A stretch of 5,319 nucleotides of DNA, from the NCBI GenBank assembly GCA_017624645.1, contig JAGAMQ010000013.1, forward strand, positions 1 through 5,319, read 5' to 3'. Source of the stretch: Oscillospiraceae bacterium (lineage in GTDB: Bacteria > Bacillota > Clostridia > Oscillospirales > Oscillospiraceae). Numbering within the stretch: position 1 is the stretch's first letter; every line of letters starts with the position of its first letter. Shown here one piece after another: positions 4,061 through 5,319 of this stretch. The translations under genes were made by a program, and so were the position numbers. The notes under the pieces are model-generated. The model saw nothing but the letters and a program-made list of their open reading frames with translations. It did no database searches and was not told the DNA's origin.

Positions 4061-5319
4061 ATGGGACGGCTGATGAAATACATATGGCCCCATACCCTCT
4101 ACATTCTGGTGGCACTGACAATCAAATTCTTCGGCACCTATGCCGAGCTGTGGATCCCCACCCTTATGGAGACCATGCTGGATGACAAGGTTCCTGCCGG
4201 AGACGTGAAGCAGATCTACCTTTACGGCGGACTGATGGTGCTGTGCGCCCTTTTGTGTCTGGTGCTGAACATTACCGCCAACCGGATGACCGCCTTCAGC
4301 TCCGGAAAGATCACCAAGGCCATCCGCCACGATCTTTTCGACAAGCTGCAGCACCTTTCCGCCAGGCAGATGGACGAGCTTACCGTTCCCTCTGCCGAAT
4401 CCCGGCTCACCAGCGACACCTACAACGTCAACCAGATGCTCACCCGGCTGCAGCGCATGGGTGTCCGGGCACCCATCCTGTTGGCAGGAGGCATTTTCAT
4501 GCTGGTGCAGATGGACTGGGTGCTGGCACTGATCCTCATTGCCCTGTTGCCGGTGATCGCCATTGTGGTGACCTTTGTGACCAAAAAGAGCCTGCCCCTG
4601 TATACCCGTCAGCAGACGGTGCTGGACCGGGTGGTCCGGGTGGCACAGGAGAACATTACAGGTATCCGGGTCATCAAGGCGCTAAGCAAAACAGAACACG
4701 AAAAAAACCGCTTTGAAACCGTCAACCGGGAGCTTAGCGACGTTTCCCAGCGGGCAGGAATGATCACCTCCATCACCGGTCCTGTTTCCTCCGTGGTGCT
4801 GAATCTGGGCCTGACTGCCGTGGTGGTGGTAGGTGCTTTCCGGGTGGATCAAGGTGCCATTCAAGGGGGCGTGATCATTGCCGCGCTGCAGTATTTTGTG
4901 ATGATCCTCAATGCCATGATGGGCATTACACGGATCTTCGTCATGTGGTCCAAGGGGGAAGCCAGCGCAAAGCGGGTGGCAGCTGTTTTGGATCTGCCGG
5001 CAGACCTGCAGGTCCAGCCGGTAGAGGAAGAGCTCCCGGAAAACGCCCCCCATATTGAATTCCGGAATGTAAGCTTCTCCTATACCGGCGTAGGCAAGAA
5101 TCTCGACAATCTGTCCTTCCGGCTGGAACACGGCCAGACCCTTGGCATCCTGGGGGGCACCGGCGCCGGCAAGACCACGGTGCTGAATCTGCTGCTGCGG
5201 CTGTATGACCCGGATTCCGGAAATATTTATCTGGACGGGCAGGATATCCGCACCATTGCCTACGATGACCTGCGTCAAAAATTCGGCATCGTCTTCCAAA
5301 ACGACTTTATCACCGAGGG
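4061..5319 (+). CDS. ABC exporter half-transporter (permease-ATPase fusion), 3' end missing
   Basis: Exporter of the MsbA/LmrA/BmrC type, with an N-terminal membrane domain fused to an ATPase that drives efflux. The first 419 codons of an expected 570-600 are present; the frame is open to the window edge. The start is supported by GGAGG at 4049-4053, inside the end of marR, 7 nt before ATG. Membrane segments appear near 11-33, 53-72, 137-172 (two helices) and 241-290 (two helices). Coupling-helix regions show SRLTSDT (114-120) and ENITGIRVIKA (197-207), both characteristic of this family. The nucleotide-binding domain starts near 331, with the A-loop tyrosine Y341, Walker A GGTGAGKT (365-372, lysine K371), and the Q-loop glutamine Q413 in VFQND. 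Walker B, LSGGQ and the H-loop lie beyond the window, so ATPase competence cannot be judged. MarR-ABC cassettes usually carry a second half-transporter downstream forming a heterodimer; that is inference. Substrate unknown. Confidence 0.95.
   Translation, partial: MGRLMKYIWPHTLYILVALTIKFFGTYAELWIPTLMETMLDDKVPAGDVKQIYLYGGLMVLCALLCLVLNITANRMTAFSSGKITKAIRHDLFDKLQHLSARQMDELTVPSAESRLTSDTYNVNQMLTRLQRMGVRAPILLAGGIFMLVQMDWVLALILIALLPVIAIVVTFVTKKSLPLYTRQQTVLDRVVRVAQENITGIRVIKALSKTEHEKNRFETVNRELSDVSQRAGMITSITGPVSSVVLNLGLTAVVVVGAFRVDQGAIQGGVIIAALQYFVMILNAMMGITRIFVMWSKGEASAKRVAAVLDLPADLQVQPVEEELPENAPHIEFRNVSFSYTGVGKNLDNLSFRLEHGQTLGILGGTGAGKTTVLNLLLRLYDPDSGNIYLDGQDIRTIAYDDLRQKFGIVFQNDFITE

Overview
The window looks like chromosomal DNA from a moderately GC-rich Gram-positive anaerobe, most likely a gut clostridium of the Oscillospiraceae/Faecalibacterium type. 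This rests on strong GGAGG ribosome binding sites, GC-rich third codon positions (CTG, CGG, GCC, ACC, ATC), sigma-A promoters with extended -10 elements, and a MarR plus ABC-exporter cassette. The taxonomic placement is an impression from composition and gene style; no marker gene settles it.

Layout. (1) Bases 1-109: upstream region with a strong promoter (TTGCAA, 17 nt, TATAAT with extended -10). (2) Bases 110-2938: a two-gene operon, trkA (cytosolic twin-RCK gating protein) then trkH (membrane K+ channel/transporter), 12 nt apart and both apparently complete. Together they make a Trk-type potassium uptake system. (3) Bases 2939-3250: the trkH 3' region. It holds an unusual array of small hairpins joined by a repeated 7-base linker (ATATCGA on the right half, its reverse complement TCGATAT on the left half), then a long intrinsic terminator. 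(4) Bases 3251-3558: no confident gene. It holds several inverted repeats and a weakly supported 31-residue ORF on the minus strand. (5) Bases 3559-5319: a MarR-family regulator with a well-formed promoter and two tandem palindromic operators just downstream of the -10, then, 2 nt after its stop codon, an ABC exporter half-transporter cut off by the window end just after its Q-loop.

How it works together. TrkA should bind nucleotide and gate TrkH-mediated K+ entry. The MarR protein most likely represses its own promoter through the two GTTGC...GCAAC palindromes, and so controls the co-transcribed exporter, probably with a second half-transporter beyond the window. The trkAH and marR-ABC units are separated by the terminator and look functionally unrelated.

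The least explained part is the hairpin-linker array at about 2957-3192. It consists of two convergent half-arrays, and a 16-base long-range inverted repeat competes with a local hairpin. It probably lies in the trkAH 3' UTR and resembles an interspersed REP-like or miniature element more than a gene.
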